Shown in pieces: positions 1-7,460 of a stretch of 12,295 nucleotides of DNA; the stretch's first letter is position 1; every line of letters starts with the position of its first letter. The DNA is from PALSA-1006 sp964571195. GTDB lineage: Bacteria; Pseudomonadota; Gammaproteobacteria; Burkholderiales; Gallionellaceae. The position numbers were made by a program, and so were the translations under genes. The stretch lies in assembly GCA_964571195.1 (NCBI GenBank), contig CAZNAD010000029.1, positions 1 through 12,295 of the forward strand. Reading direction: 5' to 3'. The notes below the pieces were generated by a model. That model worked only from the letters and a program-made list of their open reading frames with translations, had not been told where the DNA came from and did not search any database.

Positions 1-2
1 AG

Positions 3-1604
3 GAAAAACTCAAGCACAGCTATCCGCATTGCTGGCGCCACAAGACGCCGATCATTTTTCGCTCCACGCCGCAGTGGTTCATCGGCATGGAGCAGCATGC
101 CGATGTGGGCGGTGAGCAGTTGCGCACACTGGCGAACCAGGCAGTAGAAGATACGAAGTTCTTCCCCGCGTGGGGCAAGGCGCGTCTCGAAGCGATGATC
201 AAGAACCGTCCCGACTGGTGCGTGTCGCGCCAGCGTAACTGGGGCGTGCCGATGACGTTCTTCGTGCACAAGGAAACCATGGCATTGCATCCGCGCACAC
301 CGGAGTTGCTGGAGCAGGTCGCCAAGCTGATCGAACAGCAGGGCATCGAAGCGTGGTTCGCGCTGGATGCCAAAGAATTGATCGGTGACGATGCCGCGCA
401 CTACCGCAAACTCTCCGACACGCTGGATGTGTGGTTCGATTCGGGTGCTACGCATGCGGCGGTGCTGGCGCAGCGCGGCGAACTGAAGTTTCCGGCGGAT
501 TTGTATCTGGAAGGCTCCGACCAGCATCGCGGCTGGTTCCAGTCATCGTTGCTGACCGCCTGTGCCATCAACGGTCGCGCGCCTTACGATGCCTTGCTCA
601 CGCATGGTTTTGTGGTGGACGGACAGGGGCACAAGATGTCCAAGTCCAAGGGCAACGTCATCGCACCGCAAAAGATTCTGGACACGCTCGGTGCAGACAT
701 CCTGCGCTTGTGGGTGGCCTCAACTGATTACTCCGGCGAACTGACCATCTCCGATGAAATCTTGAAGCGTGTGGTCGAAGGTTATCGCCGCATCCGCAAT
801 ACCTTGCGCTTCCTGTTGGCGAACATCGCCGACTACGATCACGACAAACATGTCCTGCCGGTAAATCAATGGCTGGAGATCGACCGTTACGCACTCGCTT
901 TGACGCAGAAATTGCAAGATGAGGTAAAGGCCGATTACGAACGCTACGAGTTCCATCTGATCGCGCAGAAATTACAGGCGTTCTGCTCGGAAGAGTTGGG
1001 TGGCTTCTATCTGGACATCTTGAAAGACCGCCTCTACACCGCTGGCAAAGATTCGTTGGCACGCCGCTCGGCGCAGAACGCGCTACACCACATCACCCAT
1101 GCACTGGTGCGTCTGATGTCTCCGGTGTTGTCGTTCACCGGCGAAGAAGTGTGGGCGGTATTGACAGGCAAGGACGACGTGAGTGTGTTTGAAGAGTTGT
1201 GGTATGAGCTGCCGGATGCCTACATGGATGCGTCAGAGGTCAATGCATGGCAAGACATCCGCAACGTGCGCGAACTGGTGAACAAGAAACTGGAAGAGCA
1301 GCGTGCCGCAGGCGCGATAGGTTCTGCGCTACAAGCCGAAGTCGATGTCTTTGCGATAAAAGGTACTTATGAACTTTTATCCAGATTGGGTGACGACTTG
1401 CGCTTCGTATTCATTACCTCTCGCGCCAATGTGCATCTGCGCGATGGCGAGCTGGAAATCAAGGTCGCACCTAGCACCCACGCCAAGTGTGACCGCTGCT
1501 GGCATTACCGCTCAGATGTGGGCAGCGATGCTAACCATCCCACGTTGTGCGGTCGTTGCGTGAGCAATCTGTACGGAGAGGGCGAGGCGCGCCGTTATGC
1601 TTAA
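3..1604 (+). CDS. ileS: Isoleucyl-tRNA synthetase, C-terminal part (5' truncated by window)
   Basis: Cytoplasmic class I aminoacyl-tRNA synthetase that charges tRNA-Ile. The frame is open from base 3, so the 5' end is cut by the window edge; 533 residues are visible of roughly 930 usual for the family. Visible landmarks in order: the TPQWFIGM segment just upstream of base 90, the RQRNWGVP segment near 220-250, GSDQHRGWFQSSLL near 510-550, the KMSKS ATP-binding loop near 633-650, the anticodon-binding helical domain, and a C-terminal zinc finger (CDRCWHYR...CGRC, about 1488-1560) typical of bacterial IleRS. The stop codon overlaps the lspA start by 8 nt, which implies co-transcription and coupled translation. 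ileS-lspA-ispH is a common proteobacterial order. No frameshift or missing motif was seen. Confidence 0.97.
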   Translation, partial: EKLKHSYPHCWRHKTPIIFRSTPQWFIGMEQHADVGGEQLRTLANQAVEDTKFFPAWGKARLEAMIKNRPDWCVSRQRNWGVPMTFFVHKETMALHPRTPELLEQVAKLIEQQGIEAWFALDAKELIGDDAAHYRKLSDTLDVWFDSGATHAAVLAQRGELKFPADLYLEGSDQHRGWFQSSLLTACAINGRAPYDALLTHGFVVDGQGHKMSKSKGNVIAPQKILDTLGADILRLWVASTDYSGELTISDEILKRVVEGYRRIRNTLRFLLANIADYDHDKHVLPVNQWLEIDRYALALTQKLQDEVKADYERYEFHLIAQKLQAFCSEELGGFYLDILKDRLYTAGKDSLARRSAQNALHHITHALVRLMSPVLSFTGEEVWAVLTGKDDVSVFEELWYELPDAYMDASEVNAWQDIRNVRELVNKKLEEQRAAGAIGSALQAEVDVFAIKGTYELLSRLGDDLRFVFITSRANVHLRDGELEIKVAPSTHAKCDRCWHYRSDVGSDANHPTLCGRCVSNLYGEGEARRYA

Positions 1605-2103
1605 CGGCAACGATGCCATGCTGACGAAATGGCTCGGGCTGGGTGCGCTGCTGGTTGTGCTGGATCAACTCAGTAAGCTGTGGATCAGCAGCCACTTTTA
1701 TTACGGCGAAAGTCTCACCGTCACCGGATTCTTCAATCTTGTTCTGGCGCACAACACGGGCGCGTCGTTTAGTATGTTGAGTGATGCGGGCGGTTGGCAG
1801 CGCTGGTTGTTCAGTGTTATCGCTTTTGCTGCTTCGGTGTGGATCATCTGGTTGCTGCGCAAGCATCAACAGGAAAGACTGTTCTGTCTGGCTCTGGCGT
1901 TCATCCTCGGCGGTGCGGTGGGTAACCTGATTGATCGTCTGGTCTACGGCTATGTGGTGGACTTTCTCGATTTTCACTGGGATGAACATCATTTTGCCGC
2001 ATTCAACGTGGCGGATACCGCGATCAATATCGGCGCAGCCTTGTTGATATGGGATAGCTTCAAAAAGAAACCGGAGAAGAACGATGGATCTGTTACTCGC
2101 TAA
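1597..2103 (+). CDS. lspA: Lipoprotein signal peptidase (signal peptidase II)
   Basis: Inner-membrane aspartic protease that removes signal peptides from diacylglyceryl-modified prolipoproteins. The product is 168 residues, normal for the family, with four hydrophobic segments. Visible motifs: DQLSK (23-27), NTGASFS (53-59), GGAVGN..DR (105-114), VVDF and NVADTAIN. The catalytic aspartates should be D122 (VVDF) and D140 (NVAD), by alignment to the known LspA dyad. The ATG at 1597 is preceded by a GAGG at 1584-1587 and lies inside the end of ileS. A second in-frame ATG at 1618 is possible and would remove seven residues. The 3' end overlaps ispH by 20 nt. Confidence 0.96.
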   Translation: MLNGNDAMLTKWLGLGALLVVLDQLSKLWISSHFYYGESLTVTGFFNLVLAHNTGASFSMLSDAGGWQRWLFSVIAFAASVWIIWLLRKHQQERLFCLALAFILGGAVGNLIDRLVYGYVVDFLDFHWDEHHFAAFNVADTAINIGAALLIWDSFKKKPEKNDGSVTR

Positions 2104-3013
2104 TCCGCGCGGGTTCTGCGCCGGAGTCGATCGCGCGATCGAGATCGTCGAGCGTGCACTGGCACTGCATGGTGCGCCTATCTATGTGCGCCATGAAGTG
2201 GTGCACAACAAGTTCGTAGTTGAAGGGTTGAAAGCCAAGGGCGCAATCTTCATCGAAGATCTGGCCGATGTGCCGCCGAATAGTATCCTCATCTTTAGCG
2301 CGCACGGCGTGTCTCAGGCCGTGCGGCGCGAGGCTGAAGCGCGCGGACTGACGGTGTTCGATGCGACCTGTCCACTGGTGACCAAGGTGCATATCGAGGT
2401 ATCGCGTATGCGCGAGCAGGGGAAAGAGATCATTATGATCGGCCACAAGGGACATCCCGAAGTGGAAGGCACGATGGGGCAGAGCAAGGATGGCATGTAT
2501 CTGGTCGAATCTGCTGCCGATGTCCCCGGGCTTAAAGTGAAGGACGAGCACAATCTGGCGTTTGTCACCCAGACCACTTTGTCGATGGATGATGCGAGTG
2601 GCATCATCGCGGCACTCAAGACGCGCTTTCCTGGAATCACCGGCCCGAAAAAGGACGACATCTGTTATGCCACGCAGAATCGCCAAGATGCCGTCAAAGT
2701 GCTGACGCAGCAGTGTGATCTGGTCATCGTGGTGGGGTCTCCCAATAGTTCGAACTCCAATCGCCTGCGCGAAGTAGCGACCAATCGCAACATCCCGGCC
2801 TATCTGGTCGACAATGCTGCCGAGCTAGATGCAGCCTGGCTGGTCGGCAAGCATCATGTCGGTATTGCGGCGGGGGCTTCCGCGCCGGAGGTGCTGGTAC
2901 AAGAGGTGATCGCGCGCTTGCAGGAATTGGGGGCGGGGCAGGTGCAGGAGTTGTCTGGCATTAGCGAAAACGTGGTGTTCCCGATTCCCAAGGCGCTCAA
3001 TCCGGCGCTCTGA
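2084..3013 (+). CDS. ispH: 4-hydroxy-3-methylbut-2-enyl diphosphate reductase
   Basis: Last enzyme of the MEP isoprenoid pathway. It reduces HMBPP to IPP and DMAPP with a [4Fe-4S] cluster in the cytoplasm. At 309 residues it is full length. The three cluster cysteines are C12 (GFCAGV), C96 (ATCPLV) and C194 (DDICYA). The substrate-binding residues are also present: H41 (VVHNKF), H74 (SAHGVS), H124 and the proton donor E126 (HPEVEGT), and the SSNSNR segment near 222-227. The start ATG lies inside lspA, with GGAG at 2073-2076 as ribosome-binding site. The 20-nt overlap suggests translational coupling. It is an ordinary family member. Confidence 0.97.
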   Translation: MDLLLANPRGFCAGVDRAIEIVERALALHGAPIYVRHEVVHNKFVVEGLKAKGAIFIEDLADVPPNSILIFSAHGVSQAVRREAEARGLTVFDATCPLVTKVHIEVSRMREQGKEIIMIGHKGHPEVEGTMGQSKDGMYLVESAADVPGLKVKDEHNLAFVTQTTLSMDDASGIIAALKTRFPGITGPKKDDICYATQNRQDAVKVLTQQCDLVIVVGSPNSSNSNRLREVATNRNIPAYLVDNAAELDAAWLVGKHHVGIAAGASAPEVLVQEVIARLQELGAGQVQELSGISENVVFPIPKALNPAL

Positions 3014-3065
3014 GCGGTTGACCTATCCTGATCGCGGTATCACTGATGAAACCGGCGTCGATGCA

Positions 3066-3070
3066 GAGGA
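3066..3070 (+). promoter_or_regulatory. Ribosome-binding site deciding the thiO TTG start
   Basis: GAGGA lies 6 nt before a TTG at 3077. No in-frame ATG exists nearby: the ATGs at 3046, 3061 and 3084 are in other frames. The spacing and the immediate FAD-binding motif of the product support TTG as the true start. Confidence 0.7.
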
Positions 3071-3076
3071 AAAATC

Positions 3077-4114
3077 TTGACCGATGAATTTATTGTGATT
3101 GGTGCGGGTGCGCTGGGTTTAGCCAGTGCGGAAGCGCTGTTGCTGCAAGGCGCGACGGTGACCGTGCTGGAACGGGGGGCAGTCGGACGAGAATCTTCCT
3201 GGGCGGGCGGCGGCATTCTGTCGCCTCTTTGTCCCTGGGACTATCCCGATGTTGTTACTCGGCTCACTACACGCGGAGCGGCCTTGTTTGGTGCATGGGC
3301 AGAGGGCTTGTATCAGGCTACAGGCATTGATCCAGAGTATCAGGTCTGCGGTATGTTGGTGTTGCCTCCGTTCGATATCCAAGCGGCAGAACGATGGTGT
3401 GTGGCTCATGGTGTGCGTGCTACGCGCGAGGGAAGCGGACTGTTGTTGTCCGAGGTCGCGCAAGCGCGCAATCCGAGGTTATTGCAAGCCCTGCGTGCAC
3501 GAGTGGAGCAGCTTGGAGGGCGTATCGTCGAGCATTGTGCGGTGCAAGAGATAGATGCCGGGCAAGGGCGTGTCAACCGGTTGCGTACCGGCTGTGGCGA
3601 GTTCAGTGCAGAGCGGTATCTAGTCACTGCCGGAGCCTGGAGCGCTCAAGTGGCGGGAAAATGGGCCGGTCAGGCCGGTATCAAACCGATTCGCGGGCAG
3701 ATGTTGCTGTTCAAATTTGCCACGCCGCCTTTGCGTCATATCCTGTTGCAGGATGGTCTGTATCTGATCCCGCGCAAGGATGGTCATCTGTTGGTGGGAA
3801 GCACACTGGAAGATGTCGGCTTCGATAAGCAGACCACTGCTTCCGCACATGAAATGTTGTTGCAACGCGCGATCACACTGTTGCCCGCGCTGCGCGATCA
3901 GCCATTGGTGTTGCAATGGGCCGGATTGCGTCCGGGGTCGCCGGATAACATCCCCAGCATCGGACGGCATCCCGAACTGGAGAATCTGTATATCAACAGC
4001 GGACATTTCCGTTACGGCGTGACGATGGCACCGGCCAGTGTCGAAGTGTTGCTGGATGAGATCAACGGTAAAGAAACAGCCTTTGATCGCTCGCCGTATC
4101 AGTGGCGAGCCTAA
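3077..4114 (+). CDS. thiO: Glycine oxidase ThiO (FAD-dependent D-amino-acid oxidase family)
   Basis: Predicted FAD flavoenzyme of 345 residues that oxidises glycine to the imine used in building the thiazole of thiamine. The N-terminus holds a dinucleotide-binding motif, VIGAGALGLASAEALLLQG, ending in the acidic VLERG that contacts the FAD ribose. It is followed by ESSWAGGGILSP and, near the C-terminus, GLRPGSPDNIPSIG and GHFRYGVTMAP, all typical of the ThiO/DAO family. The start is a TTG with a GAGGA ribosome-binding site. It follows ispH after 63 bp in the same direction, so it may share the operon or have a weak promoter of its own. No other thiamine genes are present here, so a different D-amino-acid oxidase role cannot be fully excluded. 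Confidence 0.88.
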   Translation: MTDEFIVIGAGALGLASAEALLLQGATVTVLERGAVGRESSWAGGGILSPLCPWDYPDVVTRLTTRGAALFGAWAEGLYQATGIDPEYQVCGMLVLPPFDIQAAERWCVAHGVRATREGSGLLLSEVAQARNPRLLQALRARVEQLGGRIVEHCAVQEIDAGQGRVNRLRTGCGEFSAERYLVTAGAWSAQVAGKWAGQAGIKPIRGQMLLFKFATPPLRHILLQDGLYLIPRKDGHLLVGSTLEDVGFDKQTTASAHEMLLQRAITLLPALRDQPLVLQWAGLRPGSPDNIPSIGRHPELENLYINSGHFRYGVTMAPASVEVLLDEINGKETAFDRSPYQWRA

Positions 4115-4121
4115 GGAAGAT

Positions 4122-4255
4122 GATTAAGTCCGAACATCATGGTTCGATACATTTTCCGCTCGTCCCGAGTGTCGCGCTTGCGCGATGTATCGAGGGGCGA
4201 ACGGAAAACGAGCTTGCGAGTTTCGCTAAAATACTCACCACGAACGGACTTAATC
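4122..4255. repeat. Nested inverted repeat (REP-like extragenic dyad)
   Basis: An 11-bp outer repeat (4122-4132 and 4245-4255, GATTAAGTCCG and its complement) encloses an inner imperfect dyad. The inner arms are 4156-4169, starting CCGCTCGTCCC, and 4191-4204, ending GGGGCGAACGG. Further complementary pairs are CGATACAT/ATGTATCG (4145-4152 and 4185-4192) and a tight CGCGC-TT-GCGCG hairpin (4173-4184). The CGAACGG-type ends resemble widespread extragenic palindromes of beta- and gammaproteobacteria (from memory). A 65-codon frame crosses this stretch but is best explained by the repeat. Confidence 0.75.
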
Positions 4256-4271
4256 CCATCTCCCTAAGAGA

Positions 4272-4300
4272 TTTTGCGCGGGGGATGGTGCTGATATAAT
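4272..4300 (+). promoter_or_regulatory. Sigma-70-type promoter for the tRNA gene
   Basis: A perfect TATAAT lies at 4295-4300, 11 bp before the tRNA 5' end. The -35 is weak: TTTTGC at 4272-4277 with 17-bp spacing. Transcription would start near 4307, leaving a very short leader as expected for a single tRNA gene. Confidence 0.6.
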
Positions 4301-4311
4301 TCGAACCGGAC

Positions 4312-4386
4312 GCCGAAATAGTTCTAGTGGTAAAACAGGGCACTCGTAACGCTCAGTCCTGAGTTCGATTCTCAGTTTCGGCACCA
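4312..4386 (+). tRNA. tRNA-Thr, anticodon CGT (atypical core)
   Basis: The cloverleaf was folded by eye. The acceptor stem GCCGAAA/TTTCGGC (4312-4318, 4376-4382) is perfect, with discriminator A and encoded CCA (4384-4386). The T arm CTGAG-TTCGATT-CTCAG (4359-4375) is perfect. The anticodon loop is CTCGTAA (4343-4349) with CGT at 4345-4347, reading ACG. Three features are odd. The D stem has only three pairs (GTT/AAC plus a C-A mismatch). The anticodon stem GGGCA/CGCTC has a G-T wobble and an A-C mismatch next to the loop. The variable loop is only 4 nt, and the position expected to be A14 reads T. It may be a functional but diverged minor tRNA-Thr. Confidence 0.85.
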
Positions 4387-4402
4387 CCGCTTCTATGCCA
4401 CT

Positions 4403-5383
4403 TCAGGTGATCGACCTGATACAGTTCCCGCCGTTTTTCTGCGCTTCTTGCAAGGCTTGTTCCGCTCTGGCGAGGAGGCCGGGCAATCCGTCGTCGCGTA
4501 ATTGGCACACACCCAGCGAGACCGTGATCTTGGGCAGCGCATCGCCGCTAGGCAGGACGATGGGCGCATTGCTGATTGCCACACGCAGTCGCTCTGCCGC
4601 GATGCAGGCGGATTCGATGGCGGTCGTGTAGGGCAGGAATACGATGAATTTTGACCCGGCATAATGTCCGGCCTGATCTTCAGGGCGTTGGCACGAAATG
4701 ATGGTGTGTGCGAATGTCCTCAACGCCTGGTCGCCGCCGAGTACACCATATTTTTCGATATATTCGCGGTGACCGTCGATCTCCAGCATCATCATGCAGC
4801 TGAAGCGGTTGTCCACTAGGCAGCGTTTCAGATAACGCCCCAGTTCCTTGTGTATCCAGTGCTGGTTATACAATCCGGTCACACTGTCCACCATGTCAAA
4901 TCCCTGATAGCCGTTGTGCCGTTCGAGCGAATCCGAGGCGATCTGGTCGTCGATTTCGATACGTTGACTCAAGATGTGCAGCAGATTCAGCGCCATCTGG
5001 TGTGATTCTTCGAGCAAGGCCCATACGGATGACAGTTCAATAGCTAGCAGTTCACAGTCGGTCGCTGCGATTACGAAGCTGGCGTTATGCCTGCCACTCA
5101 GGATTGACATCTCGCCAATGCTGTCTCCTGCGCCATATAGGGCGAGAGGGGGGGTATCCGTATCGGCTAATTGCACACGCAGACGTCCAGACAGAATCAC
5201 ATACGCATATTTGGTCGCCTGTCCGGGAACCAGCAATTTATCGTCCTTGGCGAGCCGTGCCACGAGTGTTGGAGTCAGGATGCGGTTGGCGGTCTCTTGC
5301 GATATTCCCTTAAACAACGGAACTGTTGCTAGCAGAGCCAGTTTATCGGGTGAGAGCGCAGTTGTAGAAAATTGAAGGGACAT
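4403..5383 (-). CDS. cNMP-binding domain + degenerate GGDEF domain protein (predicted c-di-GMP sensor)
   Basis: Soluble 326-residue protein without membrane segments. Residues ~20-140 form a Crp/cNMP-type effector domain (VPLFKGIS near the start, then VILSGRLRVQL, GAGDSIGEMSIL and SFVIAATDCELLAI). Residues ~165-325 form a GGDEF fold starting with DSVTGLYNQHWI. The active-site motif is AGSKF instead of GGDEF, so diguanylate cyclase activity is unlikely. The inhibitory-site motif RPED sits at the canonical RxxD distance ahead of it, so c-di-GMP binding may be retained. No helix-turn-helix is seen, so it is probably not a DNA-binding regulator. It lies 67 bp downstream of the TolC-like gene on the same strand, beside lapG/lapD, which suggests a role in controlling adhesion or secretion. 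The ATG at 5383 has no clear Shine-Dalgarno. Confidence 0.87.
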   Translation of the reverse strand: MSLQFSTTALSPDKLALLATVPLFKGISQETANRILTPTLVARLAKDDKLLVPGQATKYAYVILSGRLRVQLADTDTPPLALYGAGDSIGEMSILSGRHNASFVIAATDCELLAIELSSVWALLEESHQMALNLLHILSQRIEIDDQIASDSLERHNGYQGFDMVDSVTGLYNQHWIHKELGRYLKRCLVDNRFSCMMMLEIDGHREYIEKYGVLGGDQALRTFAHTIISCQRPEDQAGHYAGSKFIVFLPYTTAIESACIAAERLRVAISNAPIVLPSGDALPKITVSLGVCQLRDDGLPGLLARAEQALQEAQKNGGNCIRSIT

Positions 5384-5423
5384 GGTTATATTCGCTATTC
5401 TGTGTCGGTCAAATTACGCTGGA

Positions 5424-5454
5424 ATTATAGGGATAGTATCCATCCATGTGTCAG
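5424..5454 (-). promoter_or_regulatory. Putative promoter of the cNMP-GGDEF gene
   Basis: On the minus strand a perfect TATAAT occupies 5429-5424. A CTGACA (5454-5449, one mismatch to TTGACA) sits 19 bp upstream and overlaps the stop codon of the TolC-like gene. The predicted start near 5417 would give a leader of about 35 nt. The gene could therefore be transcribed apart from its upstream neighbour. Confidence 0.45.
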
Positions 5455-7460
5455 AAGAATATATAGTCGACCATCTTTGAAATCAGATGGCGTATTTGGT
5501 TGAGCGGTTTGCGATCCTCTTCTTCTTGTATCGCTTTCAAACGAGCCGCTTCTTCAGCTGCTCGCGCCTGTTCAGCCTTTTGGCGCTCGGCGGCTTGTTG
5601 TGCGGCCAATGCTTGTCTGTCCGCTTCTAGTTGGGCTTGCTGGCGGGCTGCTTCCTCAGCCGCTTTTGCGGCTTGTTCCGCGCGGAGTTTCTCTGCTTTG
5701 GCCGCCGCCAGGCGGGCCTTTTCCTTGGCGGCTTTCGCTTTGTCCGCCTCGGCTTGAAGCGCAGCTTTTTCCTGTTCGATCTTCAATCGAATGGCTTTCG
5801 CTTCTGAAGATTCTTCCGGGGCTGCCGCTGGTATGCCCGAAGCAGCGGCAGCTTCACCCGGTGTCATCAGGAACGCTTTGTCCGCAGATTCCAGTTTGGC
5901 CATTTCTATCGCGTTTTCTTCGATGACTCGTTGGCGAGCGGCTTCCAAGGCGGCTTTGGCTTCTTCGCTGGCGCGCTCATTGAGTTTCGGCTTGTCGATG
6001 GTGATGGCGGACGCAGGTTCCGGCGGACAGCCCTCTGCCGCATCAGCCGAAGAGCCGAGCAATTCAGGCAGGTCGTCGGTTTCCAGATGGGCGATACCCA
6101 GAGCACTGACCAGTTTGCCCATGCCGGCCAGCGTGCGGGCTTCGGCGATGGCAAGATCGTATTCCGCGTTCACATAACTGCGTTTGGCCTGATAGAGTTC
6201 GCTTTCGGTATCCAGCAGGTCGAGCAGGCTGCGCTGGCCGATATCGAATTGTCGCTGGTAGGCCGTGCGCGCCTTTTCGATCGCGATCTGGTGTTCATCC
6301 AGAAAATGCTGTTGTTCTTTTAATTTGGCGATGTCGTTGTAAGCGATTGCCAGTGTCATGCGTACATCGCGACAGGTCTTGTCACGCGCGGCACGTGCGG
6401 CCTCCAGGCGGCTGGAATATTGATTGGAACGCGCTTTATCCGCACCGCTGTTGAACAGGTTCCAGTTCAGCGTCACCTTGGCGGTCGTGTTGTTGGTGTC
6501 GCCGATGATGTTGCTCACATTGGTGCTTTGTGATTTCGAGACGACCAGGTTGATAGTCGGTTGGTATTTCCCCCAACGTCCGTACATGTCGTAGCGCGAG
6601 GAGCGCACATTCTCTATGGCTGCCAGAACTGCCGGATGGTAGTCGATCGCCATGGCAAGAAGTGCGGCAGCAGCATTCTCCAGAATCTGTTTGGAGAGTT
6701 TGGCTTGGGTGGATGAGTTGCGCAGCTTTCCCGGAGGAGGAACGCCGACGACCCGCTGGAATCGGGCGCTTACATCATGGACGTTGGCGTTGTCGAGTGT
6801 CAGGTTGGCCTCGCTCAGTGCGAGACGACCGGAGACCTGTTCCAAGTCGACGCGGCGGCCTACACCTGCCACGACCTTCAGCCTGATCTGTTCGAACGCG
6901 GTGCGATGCCGGACGTAATTGTCTTCGGTCAGCTCGAAAAGTTTGCGTTGCCGCAAGACGTCGTAATAGGCGCGGATGGCTTCCAGTGCGGCGGTTTCGG
7001 AAGCGTCCAGTAATTCGTAATAACGTGTCAGCTGGGCGTTGTTCAGGCGTCGCACTTCGTTGCGGGTGGCGAACCCGTCATACAGCATCTGTGTGAGCGT
7101 GAGCGAGGCGCTCTTGGTGTTGTTGTCGTAGCTTGAGGTCGGCGATTGGGTGTTGTCTTTCCCCGCTTCAACCGAAAGGTCGAGCCGTGGGAAATAGCCG
7201 CTGATGGCGGCTGATTTCTCGCTGCCCGCAGCGAGGAAATTGTGCCAGCGCACCAATACGTCAGGGTTCTGGAGAACTGCTTTCTGGGCGAACTCCACCA
7301 GCATATCGGCTGGCGGGGTTTTGGGCTTGCCGGTTTTAGTTTTGACTTCGCTGCTGATTTCTTCAGCGGTCGCGGCACCCATCCATACTCCGATCAGGAG
7401 CACCAATATCACATGCAGTGTGTGTCTGGTGTTATCGCGACGGGTGGGATTCAATTTCAA
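5451..7460 (-). CDS. TolC/LapE-like outer-membrane secretion channel with C-terminal TolA-like coiled coil
   Basis: 669 residues. A signal peptide (~1-32, hydrophobic core ILVLLIGVWMGAA, cut near ATA/EE) is followed by the duplicated outer-membrane efflux protein architecture. Repeat one is ~52-250 (LTLTQMLYDGFATRNEVRR) and repeat two ~265-456 (VTLNWNLFNSGADKARSNQ, FDIGQRSLLDLLDTESELYQ). This matches AggA/LapE-type type I secretion channels, which normally end near 450-480 residues. Here ~210 extra residues follow: a linker with C478, then an Ala/Glu/Lys/Arg-rich helix at ~552-650, ending in NQIRHLISKMVDYIFF. The likely start is the TTG at 7460; no in-frame ATG lies between it and the upstream stop near 7533, and no good Shine-Dalgarno is visible. 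Divergent lapG/lapD suggest it exports a Lap-type adhesin. The partner ABC and membrane-fusion genes are not in the window. Confidence 0.88.
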   Translation of the reverse strand: MKLNPTRRDNTRHTLHVILVLLIGVWMGAATAEEISSEVKTKTGKPKTPPADMLVEFAQKAVLQNPDVLVRWHNFLAAGSEKSAAISGYFPRLDLSVEAGKDNTQSPTSSYDNNTKSASLTLTQMLYDGFATRNEVRRLNNAQLTRYYELLDASETAALEAIRAYYDVLRQRKLFELTEDNYVRHRTAFEQIRLKVVAGVGRRVDLEQVSGRLALSEANLTLDNANVHDVSARFQRVVGVPPPGKLRNSSTQAKLSKQILENAAAALLAMAIDYHPAVLAAIENVRSSRYDMYGRWGKYQPTINLVVSKSQSTNVSNIIGDTNNTTAKVTLNWNLFNSGADKARSNQYSSRLEAARAARDKTCRDVRMTLAIAYNDIAKLKEQQHFLDEHQIAIEKARTAYQRQFDIGQRSLLDLLDTESELYQAKRSYVNAEYDLAIAEARTLAGMGKLVSALGIAHLETDDLPELLGSSADAAEGCPPEPASAITIDKPKLNERASEEAKAALEAARQRVIEENAIEMAKLESADKAFLMTPGEAAAASGIPAAAPEESSEAKAIRLKIEQEKAALQAEADKAKAAKEKARLAAAKAEKLRAEQAAKAAEEAARQQAQLEADRQALAAQQAAERQKAEQARAAEEAARLKAIQEEEDRKPLNQIRHLISKMVDYIFF

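Noticed and set aside
658..1062. 134-codon minus frame inside ileS
   Set aside because: Antisense shadow of the well-supported IleRS frame, with Arg/Ser/Pro-rich composition.
3018..3043. Promoter for thiO (TTGACC ... TATCAC)
   Set aside because: The spacing is only 14 bp and the -10 is poor; read-through from ispH is at least as likely.
4102..4299. 65-codon + frame overlapping the end of thiO
   Set aside because: It runs through the nested inverted repeat and into the tRNA promoter, has no ribosome-binding site and no recognisable features.
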